A stretch of 64,000 nt of DNA from Rubrivirga marina (GCF_002283365.1 NZ_MQWD01000001.1:253948-317947); one strand, 5' to 3'. Counted from the stretch's first letter, positions 54,002 to 64,000 are shown. Notes: a model not told the origin generated them from the sequence alone. Program-made: numbers and translations.

Positions 54002-54307
54002 CTAGACCCCGCCGCCGCCGCCGCCGCCGGTGTACTGCTTGTCTCGGCCGCCCTTGCACGGCGCGCTCAGGTCCCCGACGAGCGTCATGAACTCGAACGA
54101 CCCTCTGGCGTCCGGCTGCACCGTGAGGGCCTCGACCTGCCCCATCGGGATCTCGTACCGCGCACCTCCGAAGAACGACTTCGGGTCGATGCACAGGACG
54201 ACGTCGGCCCCGTCGGCGTGGAACGACACGGTGTCGCCGGGGCCGGCGGGGATGTCGGAGGGCGAGGGGGTGCCGTCGCTGGCGATCGTGACCTTGACGT
54301 CGGGCAT
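54002..54307 (-). CDS. Small beta-rich protein with a seven-glycine C-terminus
   Basis: A 101-residue protein without signal peptide (MPDVKVTIASDGTPSPSDIP). The body looks like a beta sandwich, with GDTVSFHADGADVVLCIDP reminiscent of a cupredoxin-like start but without the usual copper ligands. The C-terminus is CKGGRDKQYT followed by seven Gly and Val. I do not recognise the family. It is followed upstream on the same strand by the Ser/Thr kinase gene (33 bases), so the two are probably cotranscribed, and it converges on the CHAT gene. Confidence 0.6.
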   Translation of the reverse strand: MPDVKVTIASDGTPSPSDIPAGPGDTVSFHADGADVVLCIDPKSFFGGARYEIPMGQVEALTVQPDARGSFEFMTLVGDLSAPCKGGRDKQYTGGGGGGGV

Positions 54308-54340
54308 GGGAGCGTGGAGAGTGGGGACCGCGCCACGCGA

Positions 54341-57265
54341 TCACCCGGGTGGAGAGGAAGGAGCCGTGAGCAAGCGGGCGTAGCCCGGGTCGGCCCGGAG
54401 CGCGCCGAGCCACGGGTCGCGCTCGACAGCGTCCGGGTCGAGCCCCTGCTCGAATCCGTCGCGGAGTGAATCTAAGGCGCGCGTCCGATCCCCCAGTTTT
54501 TCGTAGACCTGAGCGATGGTGGCGTAGGTCCCCGGCCGCTTCTGCGGAAGCGCGACGAGACGCCTGAGAGCCTCGCGGGCGAGCTCGGACCGGCCGGTGT
54601 AGGCGTAGCCGTAGGCCAGCCCGATCAGGCCGTCCTCGTCGTTCGGGTTCACCTCCACGACGCGCGTGTCGAGGGCGAGCATCCGTCGCCACGCCCGGTC
54701 GGCCCGGACGGAGTCACCTTCGAGCGCGTAGGCGTTGCCGAGGAAGAACCAGCGGTCCGAGTTCAGGCTGTCGAGGACGACCGCGCGCCGGTACCACTGG
54801 GCCGCCTCGGCGTAGGCCCCTCGGTCGTACTCGAGCCTCCCGAGGTTGATGTACGCGTCGGCCGTCGGGCCGGTCGCCGCGGGGTTGGCCTGGGCGCCCT
54901 TCCGGTACCACACGGCAGCGGAGTCGAGCTGGCCGAGCTGCTCGAAGGCCCCACCGAGGTTGGTGTAGCCCCACGGGTTCGTCGGGTTCAGCGCGACCAC
55001 CCTGCGGAACAGCGGGATCGCGTCCTCCGGCCGGCCGACGTAGTTGTAGACGTTCCCGAGGTTGTTGTAGAACCCCCAGTAGCCCGGCTTGAGCGCGATG
55101 GCCCGGCGGTACGCGACCTCCGCCTCGTCCACCCGGCCGAGGAAGTAGAGCGTGGCGCCGAGCTGCTGGTAGGCCAGCGCGTTCGTCTCGTCGAGCGCGA
55201 GCGCGCGGCGGAATTCGGCCTCGGCCTCGGCGTAGCGGCCGGTCCCCTTGTAGATCATCCCGAGCGTCACGCGGACCGCCGCGAGGTCCTCGTCGAGCGC
55301 GACGGCCCGCTCGCCGGCCTCGGACGCGCGCTCGACCCACTGGGGGTCGCTGGTCGCCTCGTACTTCCGCCAGTAGGCCTCGCCGAGCCCGGCCCACGCG
55401 ATGGCGTAGCGGTCGTCGAGGGCGAGGGCCTGCTCGAACAGCACGATGGCCCGATCGATGGCCGCCTCCGTCCCGTAGTCCAGGAGGGTGCCGCGGGCCT
55501 GCGTGTAGAGGTCGAAGGCCTGCGGGCTGTCGGTGCCGCCCGCGGCGAGGGCGAGGCGGGCGGCCTCGTCGAGCTCCACGTCGAGCAGGCTCGCCAGCGC
55601 GAGCGCGACGCTGTCCTGGAAGGCCAGCAGATCGGTCGTGGTCTTGTCGAGGACCCGGCTGCCCAGGCGCTGGTCGCTCGCCGCGTCGTAGACCTCCATC
55701 GTCAGGCGGACCCGGTCGTCGGCCCGCTGGACGCTCCCGCTCACCACGAGGTCGGCCCCGAGCGCCTCGGCGGCCTCTCGGGGCGCCCGGGCCTCCAGAG
55801 CCCGGGCGTCGTCGGTGGGCAGGACCGAGAGGCGGTCCGAGAACTGCTCCATCTCGGTCAGCGACGCGCCGATGGTGTAGACGAGCCCGTCGATGAACGC
55901 CTGGTTCTCCGCCCCGCCGCCGACGTTGGCGAATGGGAGCACGGCGACCTGACGGAGCCCGGGGGCCACCGCGACGCTCCGCTCGGCCCCGCCGCCCCCC
56001 ACACTGGGCCCGACCACGGCGACGCCGAGGCCGGCCAGTCCGAGGAGCGCCGCGAGGACCCCCACCTCGATTCCGCTCACGCGCGAGCGGCCCTGCTCGC
56101 CGTGGTACCACGCGACGACGAGCGCACAGACGAACCCGACGGCGAGGACGATCGGCACCGCGCGGAGGAGCCACTGGGGCCACGCGTAGACCCCTCCGAG
56201 GGCGACCACCACCTGGAGGACGAGCCACGCCCCGGCGAGATAGGCCAGCCCCCACTGGACGAGCTTGCGGTCCTTGACCCTGTCGAGCGGGGGGAGGCCG
56301 ACCCCGACGGGCGCGCCTCCGCGGCCCCGCCGCCCCGTCCGGTCAGACGCCCCCTCGTCACCGGATGGCAGGGCCGCGGCCGGGGCTGTCGTGCCCTGCC
56401 GGACCGCGTCGAGGGCGTCCGCGAGCGCCGACGCGTCGGGGTAGCGGTCGGCCGGGTCCTTCTCGAGGCACCGCCCGACGATGGCCGCCAGCGGGGCGGG
56501 GACGCCAGACAGGGGCCGGGGCTCCTCGTGCAAGATGGAATAGATGACGGCCTGGTCGTAGGCGCCCTGGAAGGGCCGCTCGCCGGCGAGCATCTCGTAC
56601 AGCACGACGCCCAGCGCCCACTGGTCCGCCCGCGCATCGACGGGCTCCCCGCGCGTCTGCTCCGGGCTCATGTAGGCCATCGTCCCGAGCGTGGTGCCGG
56701 CCTTCGTGAGCAGCGCGTCGGTCGCCTTGGCGATCCCGAAGTCGACCAGCTTGGCCCGCCCGTCGGGCGTGACCATGATGTTGGCCGGCTTGACGTCGCG
56801 GTGGATGACGCCGGCCGCGTGCGCACACGCCAGGCCGTGCGCGACCTGGGCGGCGAGGGCCGCCGCGTCGTCGGGCGCCATCGGCCCCTCGTCCAGCCGC
56901 GACCGGAGCGAGGTCCCGGGGACGTAGGCCATCGCGATGAATGGGCTGCCGTCGTCGGCTCTCCCAATCTCGTGGACGGTGCAGATGTGGGGGTGGTCCA
57001 GCGCGGAGGCGGCCCGGGCCTCGGCCACGAACCGCTCGTTGGCCCCGGCATCGGAGCTGAGCGCGGGCGGGAGGAACTTGAGCGCGACGTCCCGCCGCAG
57101 TCGCGTGTCGCGGGCGCGGTACACGATGCCCATCCCGCCCCCGCCGATCACGCCCTCGACGGCGTAGTGCGCGACCGTGGTGCCCTGGAGCCCGTAGGGG
57201 TCGGCGTGGGCCGGCCCCTCCCCCGAGACTCCGTCCGTGCCGGATGTGCCCCCGTGGCTCCCCAT
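54341..57265 (-). CDS. Membrane Ser/Thr protein kinase with TolB-like and TPR domains
   Basis: A 974-residue signalling protein. The Hanks-type kinase domain has the Gly-rich loop GGGGMGIVYRARD (41-53), Lys63, HRDVKP (Asp157) and DFG (175-177), then GTMAYMSPEQ. Three helices follow (about residues 330-440, as in KLVQWGLAYLAGAWLVLQVV). A TolB/FlgO-like domain comes next (VAVLPFANVGG) and about eight TPR units fill the C-terminal half. The C-part probably faces the periplasm or binds partners. ATG 57265 is chosen; an ATG at 57301 would add 12 residues. It is cotranscribed with the Gly-tail gene and may monitor the caspase/CHAT locus. Confidence 0.9.
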   Translation of the reverse strand: MGSHGGTSGTDGVSGEGPAHADPYGLQGTTVAHYAVEGVIGGGGMGIVYRARDTRLRRDVALKFLPPALSSDAGANERFVAEARAASALDHPHICTVHEIGRADDGSPFIAMAYVPGTSLRSRLDEGPMAPDDAAALAAQVAHGLACAHAAGVIHRDVKPANIMVTPDGRAKLVDFGIAKATDALLTKAGTTLGTMAYMSPEQTRGEPVDARADQWALGVVLYEMLAGERPFQGAYDQAVIYSILHEEPRPLSGVPAPLAAIVGRCLEKDPADRYPDASALADALDAVRQGTTAPAAALPSGDEGASDRTGRRGRGGAPVGVGLPPLDRVKDRKLVQWGLAYLAGAWLVLQVVVALGGVYAWPQWLLRAVPIVLAVGFVCALVVAWYHGEQGRSRVSGIEVGVLAALLGLAGLGVAVVGPSVGGGGAERSVAVAPGLRQVAVLPFANVGGGAENQAFIDGLVYTIGASLTEMEQFSDRLSVLPTDDARALEARAPREAAEALGADLVVSGSVQRADDRVRLTMEVYDAASDQRLGSRVLDKTTTDLLAFQDSVALALASLLDVELDEAARLALAAGGTDSPQAFDLYTQARGTLLDYGTEAAIDRAIVLFEQALALDDRYAIAWAGLGEAYWRKYEATSDPQWVERASEAGERAVALDEDLAAVRVTLGMIYKGTGRYAEAEAEFRRALALDETNALAYQQLGATLYFLGRVDEAEVAYRRAIALKPGYWGFYNNLGNVYNYVGRPEDAIPLFRRVVALNPTNPWGYTNLGGAFEQLGQLDSAAVWYRKGAQANPAATGPTADAYINLGRLEYDRGAYAEAAQWYRRAVVLDSLNSDRWFFLGNAYALEGDSVRADRAWRRMLALDTRVVEVNPNDEDGLIGLAYGYAYTGRSELAREALRRLVALPQKRPGTYATIAQVYEKLGDRTRALDSLRDGFEQGLDPDAVERDPWLGALRADPGYARLLTAPSSPPG

Positions 57266-57599
57266 CGATTTCCAGGATGATGCCGGTCGAACATACCGCA
57301 CCCCGGGCGGACCCGATCCTGGGCGTCCGGCGGCCGGCCGCCAACGGGACCGGCGACGAGCCGCGGGCGCCCCCCACTCCCGCAGCCTTCGGACCTCGAC
57401 GGGCGCCTTCTACCGCCTCCAGCCCAACGCCCGGGCGCATCCGGCCCTGCCGGCCTCGGTCGCCCTGCGGACCCACCGAGGCGGGCGGAGGGGCGCCTCG
57501 GCTTCCCGGGATGTCCACGTCCGTGGGGCAGGCCCGGACCCGCGCGGGGCACGGGGCGTCGTAGCTTTCGAGGCCCCTCCTCTGCCCGCGGCGCCCTCG
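57266..57599. promoter_or_regulatory. Divergent intergenic region of kinase and nuo operon
   Basis: This 334-base gap holds the promoters of the kinase gene (minus) and the nuo operon (plus). I see no confident promoter motif. A CCGAGGCG/CGCCTCGG hairpin (57476-57483 with 57494-57501) belongs to the dispersed palindromes. Confidence 0.35.
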
Positions 57600-57977
57600 A
57601 TGATCACCGAGTTCCTGCCCCTCTTCCTGATGGTCCTGCTCGCGCTGGGCCTCGCGCTGAGCCTGCTCAAGATCGCCGAGTACTTCGGGCCGCACCAGCC
57701 GAGCGCGATCAAGCAGAGCCCGTACGAGTCGGGCCAGGACCCCGTCGGCTCGGCCCGCGACCGGTACTCGGTCAAGTTCTACCTCGTCGCGATGATCTTC
57801 ATCGTGTTCGACGTCGAGCTCGTGTTCCTCTACCCGTGGGCCGTCTCCTACCGGACGTTCCTCGAGGCCGGTGGCGGGGCCGCGCTCGCCTCGCTCGGCG
57901 TGATCGGCACGTTCATCGTGATCCTCGTCGTCGGGCTGCTCTACGACGTCAAGAAGGGCGGGCTCGACTGGGACTAA
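57600..57977 (+). CDS. nuoA: NADH-quinone oxidoreductase subunit A
   Basis: A 125-residue inner-membrane protein with three helices and the NuoA core KQSPYESGQDP, RYSVKFYLVAMIFIVFDVELVFLYPWA. It belongs to the proton-pumping arm of complex I. It is the first gene of the nuo operon; the ATG at 57600 is the expected start. Confidence 0.95.
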   Translation: MITEFLPLFLMVLLALGLALSLLKIAEYFGPHQPSAIKQSPYESGQDPVGSARDRYSVKFYLVAMIFIVFDVELVFLYPWAVSYRTFLEAGGGAALASLGVIGTFIVILVVGLLYDVKKGGLDWD

Positions 57978-58064
57978 CGCACTTTCAGTCTCGTTTGAAA
58001 ACGGGACCCCGACCGAACCGGGTGCGCCCGCCTCGGTACAGTCCCCACACGACCACGCAACGCC

Positions 58065-58610
58065 ATGTTTAGCGAAGAAGGCGGCTTCCTCACCACGACG
58101 GTCGACTCCGTCGTCAACTGGGCCCGCTCGAACTCCCTCATGCCCATGCCCATGGGCCTCGCGTGCTGCGCGATCGAGATGATGGGGTTCGCCGGCCCGA
58201 AGTACGACGTGGCCCGGTTCGGGTCGGAGGCCATGCGGTTCAGCCCGCGCCAGGCCGACCTCATGATCGTCGCCGGGTGGTGCTCCTACAAGATGGCCCA
58301 CACGGTCCGCCGGATCTGGGACCAGATGGCTGAGCCGAAGTGGTGCATCGCCCAGGGCGCCTGCGCCTCGACGGGCGGGATGCACCGGTGCTACGGCGTC
58401 GTCCAGGGGATCGACAACTTCGTCCCGGTCGACGTCTACATCCCCGGCTGCCCGCCGCGCCCGGAGGCCATCATCCACGCGCTGATGGACATCCAGGAGA
58501 AGATCCGCGCGACCGAGTCCGTCGCGAAGGACGTCCGCTTTACGGAGGCGCCGAACCGGCTCGTCGAGGGCCGGATCGTCACGCCCGAGGGCCAGCCCGT
58601 CACTGCGTAG
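58065..58610 (+). CDS. nuoB: NADH-quinone oxidoreductase subunit B
   Basis: A 181-residue protein. Cys34, Cys35, Cys100 and Cys129 provide the ligands of the terminal [4Fe-4S] cluster N2 ([25 protein letters not shown]). It lies in the hydrophilic arm next to the quinone site with NuoC and NuoD. The order nuoA-B-C-D is intact, with nuoB ending four bases before nuoC. Confidence 0.96.
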   Translation: MFSEEGGFLTTTVDSVVNWARSNSLMPMPMGLACCAIEMMGFAGPKYDVARFGSEAMRFSPRQADLMIVAGWCSYKMAHTVRRIWDQMAEPKWCIAQGACASTGGMHRCYGVVQGIDNFVPVDVYIPGCPPRPEAIIHALMDIQEKIRATESVAKDVRFTEAPNRLVEGRIVTPEGQPVTA

Positions 58611-58614
58611 TCCC

Positions 58615-59391
58615 ATGGCCGACACCGACCGCCCCACCCCCGAGGAGACGCCGCAGCCGTCGGCCGCCCTCGCGCCCCTCGCCGACGCCCTCGTCGGCGG
58701 CCCGGACGACGCGCCGTTCGTCGACCCGGCCCAGCAGACGCAGACGCTGAAGTTCCACTTCACGCCGCGCACCGCGCTCGCCGGCGAGATGGAGCGGCTC
58801 CAGACGGAGAACCCGCACGCCAAGGCGACCTGGATCGTCCCGAACGTCCTCAAAGCGCTCCAGGACACGTTCGGCGGCGCGATCCACGACGTCGTCGGGT
58901 ACGCCGGCGAGACGACGGTCTTCGTCGACAAGGCCCGGATCGAGGACGTCTGCCGGTTCCTCCACGACGAGGTCGGCTTCGACTACCTCACCGACATCGG
59001 GACGATCGACCGGTTCACCGAGGACGACCGGTTCGAGGTGTTCTACAACCTCTGCGCGCTCGAGGCCCGCAAGCGGATCCGCCTCAAGGTCCGCGTCGAC
59101 GAGGAGGACCCCGTCGTGCCGACGGTGACGCACGTCTACCCCGGCGCCAACTGGCACGAGCGCGAGGCGTGGGACATGATGGGGATCCGGTTCGAGGGCC
59201 ACAAGGATCACCGCCGGATCTACATGCCGGAGGACTTCGAGTACCACCCGGCCCGGAAGGAATTCCCGACGCTGGGCATCCCCGGCAGCCTCCCGCTCCC
59301 GGCCAACACGCCCGACGGCGAGCTCCAGCCGGACCCGTTCCCGCGCGCCCACGGCCAGATCCCGCACGACCTCGATTCCGACCTCGGCTGA
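58615..59391 (+). CDS. nuoC: NADH-quinone oxidoreductase subunit C
   Basis: A 258-residue peripheral-arm subunit with the NuoC signature NWHEREAWDMMGIRFEGHKDHRRIYMPEDFE near the C-terminus. The first ~60 residues are a variable extension rich in Pro and Ala. Stop to nuoD start is four bases, so translation is likely coupled. It is a separate protein, not the nuoCD fusion of E. coli. Confidence 0.95.
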   Translation: MADTDRPTPEETPQPSAALAPLADALVGGPDDAPFVDPAQQTQTLKFHFTPRTALAGEMERLQTENPHAKATWIVPNVLKALQDTFGGAIHDVVGYAGETTVFVDKARIEDVCRFLHDEVGFDYLTDIGTIDRFTEDDRFEVFYNLCALEARKRIRLKVRVDEEDPVVPTVTHVYPGANWHEREAWDMMGIRFEGHKDHRRIYMPEDFEYHPARKEFPTLGIPGSLPLPANTPDGELQPDPFPRAHGQIPHDLDSDLG

Positions 59392-59395
59392 CCCC

Positions 59396-60847
59396 ATGGC
59401 AACGACTGACGCCAACGCCCCGAACGCCCACGCCGCCGCGCCCGGATCGAGCGAGGACCTCTTCACGTTCTGGCCGCGCCACAACGCGGCGATCTACCAG
59501 GCCCTCGCCGACCGGCACACGCACGTCGAGATCCCGGGCGCCACGAAGCGCGCGCCCTCCAGCGTCCGCCCCGACGAGACCGCCGGCGACGGCACCGAGG
59601 CGGTCGGCCTCGACGTCTCGGGCGACGGGGCCAGCGGCGCCGCCGTCCCCATGGTGACCCCGAAGGGCGAGGACCCGCTGGAGAGCCGGATGATCCTCAA
59701 CCTCGGGCCCCAGCACCCGGCCACGCACGGCGCCCTCCGCTGCGTGATCCAGCTCGACGGCGAGTCGATCGAGAAGTGCCTCGTCGACATCGGGTACCTC
59801 CACCGCGGCATCGAGAAGCTCGCCGAGGTGAAGACGTACCAGGAGTTCATGCCCTACACGGACCGCATGGACTACATGTCGCCCTACTCGAACAACGTGG
59901 CGTGGTGCCTCGCGGTCGAGAAGCTGGCCGGCATCGAGGCCCCCGAGCGGGCCCAGTGGCTCCGGACGATCGGGTGCGAGCTGGCGCGGATCTCGAGCCA
60001 CCTCCTCTGGGCGGGGACGATGGTGATGGACGCCGGCGCGCTTTCGGTCTTCCTCTGGACGTTCAAGTACCGCGAGGAGATCTACTCCATCTTCGACGAG
60101 ATCGCCGGCGCCCGCTTCACCGTCTCGCACTCCCGCATCGGCGGGCTCGCCTTCGACTTCTCGCCGGCGGCGCTCTCCATGATCGCCAGCTTCTGCGACG
60201 AGTTCGAGCAGCAGATCGCCGACTGGAAGAAGCTCCTCAACCGGAACCGGATCTGGATCGACCGGAACGAGGGCGTCGGCGTCCTCTCGCGCGAGGAGGT
60301 CATCGAGCAGGGCTACACCGGCCCGACCCTCCGCGCCTCGGGCGTCCCCCACGACCTCCGCATCTTCGAGCCGTACCTCGTCTACGACCAGGTCGACTTC
60401 GACATCCCGATGCGGACCGAGGGCGACTCGCTCGCCCGCTACTTCGTCCGGATCGAGGAGATGGAGCAGTCGGTCAAGATCATCCGGCAGTGCCTCCAGA
60501 AGCTGCCCGCCGGCCCGATCCGCGTCGACAACGCGAAGGCGGCTTACGCCTCCAAGGACGAGGTCTATTACTCGATGGAGGGCATGATCCACGACTTCAT
60601 GATGACGGACACGGGCGTCGCGCCGCCGAAGGGCGCCGAGGCCTACCACGCCATCGAGAGCCCGAAGGGCGAGCTCGGCTTCCACCTCGTCTCCGACGGG
60701 ACCGGCAGCCCGTGGCGCGTCAAGATCGTGACCGGCTCCTTCAAGAACCTCCAGGGCCTCGAGACCATGATGGAGGGCGCCCAGGTGGCCGACACCGTCG
60801 TCCTCATCGGCTCCATCGACCCCGTCATCGGCGACTCCGACAAGTGA
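59396..60847 (+). CDS. nuoD: NADH-quinone oxidoreductase subunit D
   Basis: A 483-residue 49-kDa-type subunit lining the quinone pocket with NuoB. The conserved region begins at about residue 96 (MILNLGPQHPATHGALRCVIQLDGE). The N-terminal ~95 residues, rich in Ala, Asp and Gly, are an unusual extension, making it longer than the usual ~400. The start at 59396 is the only ATG that keeps the four-base spacing from nuoC, but ATG codons further in (for example near residue 85) cannot be excluded. Confidence 0.94.
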   Translation: MATTDANAPNAHAAAPGSSEDLFTFWPRHNAAIYQALADRHTHVEIPGATKRAPSSVRPDETAGDGTEAVGLDVSGDGASGAAVPMVTPKGEDPLESRMILNLGPQHPATHGALRCVIQLDGESIEKCLVDIGYLHRGIEKLAEVKTYQEFMPYTDRMDYMSPYSNNVAWCLAVEKLAGIEAPERAQWLRTIGCELARISSHLLWAGTMVMDAGALSVFLWTFKYREEIYSIFDEIAGARFTVSHSRIGGLAFDFSPAALSMIASFCDEFEQQIADWKKLLNRNRIWIDRNEGVGVLSREEVIEQGYTGPTLRASGVPHDLRIFEPYLVYDQVDFDIPMRTEGDSLARYFVRIEEMEQSVKIIRQCLQKLPAGPIRVDNAKAAYASKDEVYYSMEGMIHDFMMTDTGVAPPKGAEAYHAIESPKGELGFHLVSDGTGSPWRVKIVTGSFKNLQGLETMMEGAQVADTVVLIGSIDPVIGDSDK

Positions 60848-60905
60848 GTTCAGCGTTCGGAGTTCAGAGGTGGACTCCTCGGACTCCGACCCCTGAACCC
60901 CGACC
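60848..60905. repeat. Hairpin repeat in the nuoD-nuoE gap
   Basis: TCGGAGT and GTTCA on the left pair with ACTCCGA and TGAAC on the right, enclosing about 19 bases. The same TTCGGAG/CTCCGAA stem is found in the mlaE-mlaF gap (22450-22496). It lies inside an operon, so it is unlikely to be a terminator. Confidence 0.45.
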
Positions 60906-60938
60906 CGCAGGACGGCGCAAGCCAACTCCGAACCCAGC

Positions 60939-61628
60939 ATGACCCCCGACACCCCCGGCCCGTTCGTCTCGCCCACGCCGCAGTACGTGCCCGGCGAGGC
61001 GCCCGAGCGCACGTTCTCCGACGACGAGCTCGTCTGGACCGACGAGGAGCAGGCCCAGCTCGACACGTTCCGCAAGCAGTACCCGACGGCCGACGCGGCC
61101 GTGATGAAGGGGCTCTGGCTCGCGCAGCGCAAGTTCGGCTGGCTCCCGCCCGAGGTCATGCAGCTCGTGGCCGGCTCGCTCGGGATCCCGTACGCGAAGG
61201 TCTACGGCGTCGCCACGTTCTACACGCAGTACTTCAAGGAGGACAAGGGCGCCTTCGTCCTCGACGTCTGCACGTGCTTCTCGTGCCAGGTCTGCGGCGG
61301 GTACGACATGCTCCACTACCTCGAGGAGAAGCTCGGCGTGCCGAAAGGCGTAACGACCGAGGACGGCCTGTTCACGATCCAGGAGGCCGAGTGCCTCGGG
61401 GCCTGCGGCTCCGCGCCGATGCTCCAGGTCACCAACGGCGCCTACGTCCACAACCTGACGAAGGAGAAGATCGACCAGCTCGTCGACGCGCTCCGCGAGG
61501 GCAAGGACCTCCCGTTCGAGAGCGTGACGCTCCCGCAGGACGAGGCCGAGCTCGGCGGCAACCGCCGGACCGACGCCGAGGCCGTGACCGCCTACCAGAC
61601 CCCGCCCGTCTCCGACTCCGTCCACTAG
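60939..61628 (+). CDS. nuoE: NADH-quinone oxidoreductase subunit E
   Basis: A 229-residue thioredoxin-like [2Fe-2S] protein of the NADH-dehydrogenase module. Cluster ligands are Cys111 and Cys116 (with extra Cys113, Cys119) and Cys152 and Cys156 (ECLGACGSAP). It is some 55 residues longer than typical, at both ends. Its stop overlaps the GTG start of the next gene by one base. Confidence 0.94.
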   Translation: MTPDTPGPFVSPTPQYVPGEAPERTFSDDELVWTDEEQAQLDTFRKQYPTADAAVMKGLWLAQRKFGWLPPEVMQLVAGSLGIPYAKVYGVATFYTQYFKEDKGAFVLDVCTCFSCQVCGGYDMLHYLEEKLGVPKGVTTEDGLFTIQEAECLGACGSAPMLQVTNGAYVHNLTKEKIDQLVDALREGKDLPFESVTLPQDEAELGGNRRTDAEAVTAYQTPPVSDSVH

Positions 61629-62428
61629 TGGCCGTCTCACGTCTCGCCGACCGACGCATCCGAGAGGAGGCCGCCCGCGCGGCCCTCCGGCTCGACGTGC
61701 GCGGTCCGGTCTCCGAGGCGCTGGGCAAGACCGGGATCGTGGTCCCGCCCGCCTCGGCGGAGCCCTCGACCGAGGCGGCCCCAGCCAGCACGCCGCTGCC
61801 CGAGGCCCCGGCGCTCCGAGGCGTCCGCCCGGCCGAGCGCGTCGTGAAGCCGTTCGAGAAGGCCGCGTGGCCGACGCGCCGCGCGCGACGCGCCGGCGCC
61901 GACCCGTTGTCGGGCCTCACGGCTGACGAGCGCCGCGTCCACCGCATCCTCCTGAGCCAGCTCGACCTCGCGAACGCGCAGAGCCAGAGCGGCATCGGCA
62001 GCCTGACGTACGTCGAGACGAAACGCTTGGAGAGCCTCGACCTCGCGTTCATCAACGCCGAGCTGGCGAAGATGACCGAGCGTCGGGTCCAGACCGCCGA
62101 GGTCGGCCGGGTCGGGCTGCTCACCGCGGTGGTCCTCGCCCCGCTCGCGCTGGGCGTCGCGCTCGTCGCCGGGGCCGGCATCGAGGCGGTCCTGATCGCG
62201 CTGGCCGTCCTCATGGCGGTGAGCAGCGCGCTCCTCGCGCAGTCCGCGGCGGCCGGCCCCTCGACCCCGCGGCGCCAGATCTACGAGGCCCTCCGCGAGC
62301 TCGCCCTCCTCCTCGACGGGGACGCCACCTCCGAGGCCGTCCTCCAGGCCGACCTCCTCATCGACCAGCTGGCGGACGCCGACACGTCCGTCCACACCCC
62401 GACCGCGCGCCGCCGCGTCCGCAGCTAA
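61628..62428 (+). CDS. Unrecognised two-helix membrane protein inserted between nuoE and nuoF
   Basis: A 266-residue protein starting at GTG 61628, overlapping nuoE by one base and ending twelve bases before nuoF, so certainly in the operon. The N-terminal ~85 residues are polar and Pro/Ala/Arg rich. A helical segment (LTADERRVHRILLSQLDLANAQ to AELAKMTERR) leads to two adjacent helices (about 160-205). The tail is helical and acidic. I know no nuo subunit or assembly factor of this kind. A membrane tether for the NADH module is one guess. Confidence 0.7.
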   Translation: MAVSRLADRRIREEAARAALRLDVRGPVSEALGKTGIVVPPASAEPSTEAAPASTPLPEAPALRGVRPAERVVKPFEKAAWPTRRARRAGADPLSGLTADERRVHRILLSQLDLANAQSQSGIGSLTYVETKRLESLDLAFINAELAKMTERRVQTAEVGRVGLLTAVVLAPLALGVALVAGAGIEAVLIALAVLMAVSSALLAQSAAAGPSTPRRQIYEALRELALLLDGDATSEAVLQADLLIDQLADADTSVHTPTARRRVRS

Positions 62429-62440
62429 CCCCACCTCACC

Positions 62441-63829
<1,389 letters not shown>

Positions 63830-63861
63830 CCCGCTGCGCCGACCGCCGGCGCCCCGTCCCC

Positions 63862-64000
63862 ATGACGCGCTCCCTCCTCCTGATCGCCCTCCTCGGCCTC
63901 GGCGCCTGCGCCGACCCGGCGGAGGCGCCCGCCGACGACGCCACCGAGGCGGGCGTGGCCGAGCCCTCGGACGTCGCCTTTGGCGAGACCGTGCCCGACG
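63862..64000 (+). CDS. Start of a lipoprotein gene, cut by the window end
   Basis: The ATG at 63862 opens a frame that runs off the end. The first residues MTRSLLLIALLGLGACAD are a signal peptide with lipobox GLGAC (Cys16). The rest seen is Ala/Glu/Asp-rich. It is 32 bases after nuoF and may be in the same operon. Function not visible. Confidence 0.7.
   Translation, partial: MTRSLLLIALLGLGACADPAEAPADDATEAGVAEPSDVAFGETVPD

Overview
The window is bacterial chromosome of very high GC content, densely coding on both strands, with no rRNA, no transposase, no integrase and no CRISPR array. The gene set points to a Rhodothermota-like member of the Bacteroidota/Rhodothermota group, perhaps the Rubricoccaceae. 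The support is a small DUF4295 protein next to L28 and L33, a serine/threonine kinase fused to TolB-like and TPR modules, an atypical M49 peptidase, many lipoproteins and a diderm envelope toolkit. This placement is inference; no 16S rRNA gene is present to settle it.

Layout. 1-8.5 kb: end of an unidentified gene, a Bcr/CflA-type efflux pump, an M48 lipoprotein protease, an SDR oxidoreductase, the ribosome-associated GTPase TypA and two alpha/beta hydrolases. 8.5-16.2 kb: a cation:proton antiporter with Usp-like and PTS-EIIA-like regulatory tails, a VOC protein, a family 2 glycosyltransferase, an M49-like metallopeptidase, tRNA-Pro and the L28-L33-DUF4295 operon. 16.4-18.8 kb: a predicted outer-membrane barrel and a lipoprotein. 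18.9-32.4 kb: a minus-strand envelope block, transcribed as BrkB/YihY, Omp85 (TamA/BamA-like), TamB, MlaE, MlaF, MlaD and LolC/E. This links outer-membrane protein assembly, phospholipid transport and lipoprotein release in one run. 32.5-48.1 kb: ClpX, tRNA-Arg, tRNA-Cys, a catalytic/non-catalytic pair of M16 peptidases, two cupins, an FAD monooxygenase, RidA, CoaE, RibBA, YajC with the SRP RNA just upstream, a serine hydrolase and PurB.

48.4-57.3 kb is the most unusual part. A 1155-residue protein joins a metacaspase-like protease to a DUF4384-like region and an alpha/beta hydrolase. Fifteen bases later comes a CHAT protease anchored by one membrane helix, with a four-cysteine extracytoplasmic domain. 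That domain is related to a stand-alone secreted protein encoded at 42.2 kb. Convergent to this pair are a small beta-rich protein ending in seven glycines and a membrane Ser/Thr kinase with TolB-like and TPR domains. I read the caspase/CHAT pair as a candidate envelope-sensing protease cascade, possibly for regulated cell death or conflict; the function is inferred only.

57.6-64.0 kb: the start of the respiratory complex I operon, nuoA-B-C-D-E, an unrecognised two-helix membrane protein, then nuoF and the beginning of a lipoprotein gene. Gene ends throughout are marked by short GC-rich palindromes built on CCGCCTCGG/CCGAGGCGG, which probably act as terminators, as dispersed repeats, or both.
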